This document shows, one piece after another, positions 63,650-64,000 of a stretch of 64,000 nucleotides of DNA (position 1 is the stretch's first letter; every line of letters begins with the position of its first letter). The DNA comes from Ostreococcus lucimarinus CCE9901 (lineage: Eukaryota > Chlorophyta > Mamiellophyceae > Mamiellales > Bathycoccaceae), in the NCBI RefSeq assembly GCF_000092065.1, contig NC_009358.1:186001-250000 (forward strand), written 5' to 3'. The notes under the pieces are model-generated. The model ran no database searches and had not been told where the DNA came from. It worked only from the letters and a program-made list of their open reading frames with translations. A program made the position numbers and the translations under genes.

Positions 63650-64000
63650 TTAAAGCTGCGCGTTTTCGTCGTCTCCGATCGCTGCGGAGTCGACGTCGCC
63701 TTGTTCCACGAGACGCGCGAAGCCGACGTCTCGCGCGCCGGCGCGACCGGCGCCGCCCATGTTTTGTCGAGCCGCACCCGCCAATGATTCCTCTATCACG
63801 ATCCCTTGAGTCTCGGGTAATGTAAGCGTTGTTAAGCACGCTGATGCGGCGACGAGACCGAGAACGACGGGAGGAATCGCCGCACTGATAGTTTGCGCGA
63901 GAATAATCCCAGGCGCGATGATACCGCCGACGCGAGCGGCGAGCGAACACGTTCCCAGGCAAGCCGATCGTACGATGGTGGGAAACAACTCAGTGGTGTA
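63650..64000 (-). CDS. Major facilitator transporter, organic cation type (SLC22-like), C-terminal part
   Basis: The last 116 residues; the gene continues past the right edge in the same frame. YTTELFPTIVRSACLGTCS, then AARVGGIIAPGI, two membrane helices (about 25-62), LPETQGIVIEES and an acidic-ended tail fit the end of the organic cation/carnitine transporter family: the YxxELFPTxxR loop before TM11 and the LPET motif after TM12. Substrate cannot be judged from this end. It is convergent with the small plastid protein gene; the stops are 77 bases apart. Confidence 0.88.
   Translation of the reverse strand, partial: YTTELFPTIVRSACLGTCSLAARVGGIIAPGIILAQTISAAIPPVVLGLVAASACLTTLTLPETQGIVIEESLAGAARQNMGGAGRAGARDVGFARLVEQGDVDSAAIGDDENAQL

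Overview
The window is nuclear DNA from a very compact, GC-rich eukaryotic genome. Genes lie tens to a few hundred bases apart on both strands, most have no intron, and many proteins start with an R/A/S/T-rich organelle-targeting stretch. The gene set (plastid-type HisI-HisE fusion, plastid-type TadA, RED, CTR9, a plant-type protein of the At1g01500 family, an FG nucleoporin resembling plant Nup136) points to a green picoalga of the Mamiellophyceae, most likely Ostreococcus. That assignment is inference. The seven introns I could place (54-273 nt, in six genes) share a GTGCGY or GTACGY donor and a CTGAC or CTAAC branch point about 15-50 nt before the acceptor.

Layout. 1-7.7 kb: 3' end of a class I fumarase, a winged-helix protein, a CDC6 with two MBD-like domains, a universal stress protein (one intron), an ankyrin protein (six-codon first exon), HisIE, and a divergent TadA-type deaminase. 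7.7-19.2 kb: an acidic S1-domain protein, an ACT-like protein, an apyrase, a two-exon coiled-coil protein, an FG nucleoporin and an ankyrin protein. 19.4-30 kb: PIG-N, splicing factor RED/IK, a LOG-type protein, an At1g01500-like membrane protein, CNOT9, a TPR membrane protein and a plastid polytopic membrane protein. 30-40.4 kb: CTR9 (two exons), a claspin/MRC1-like protein, ribosomal protein uS3 (three exons), a TMF/golgin-candidate-5-like golgin and an STN1-like OB-fold protein. 40.5-53.7 kb: one uninterrupted 4372-codon gene. 54.5-64 kb: ribosomal protein eL32 (two exons), a PP4R1-like HEAT protein, mitochondrial GrpE, an ASH2-like SPRY protein, a CFAP53-like coiled-coil protein, PRP31, a SELENOM/SEP15-like selenoprotein read through UGA with its own SECIS, a small plastid Cys protein, and the C-terminus of an organic cation-type transporter.

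Most genes are single-copy housekeeping functions: replication control (CDC6, MRC1-like, STN1-like), transcription and chromatin (CTR9, CNOT9, ASH2-like), splicing (RED, PRP31), translation (uS3, eL32), the secretory pathway and GPI anchors (PIG-N, golgin, apyrase), and organelle metabolism. The items most worth a second look are: (1) the giant surface protein, with a signal peptide, about 25 TIG-like repeats, a long CPxGxYC region, about 10-11 membrane spans and a cytosolic tail of five acidic/W-L repeats, in DNA of visibly lower GC than its surroundings; (2) the selenoprotein, whose UGA would make an automatic annotation truncate it; (3) the tandem MBD-like domains fused to CDC6; and (4) a CFAP53-like protein in a lineage believed to lack flagella.
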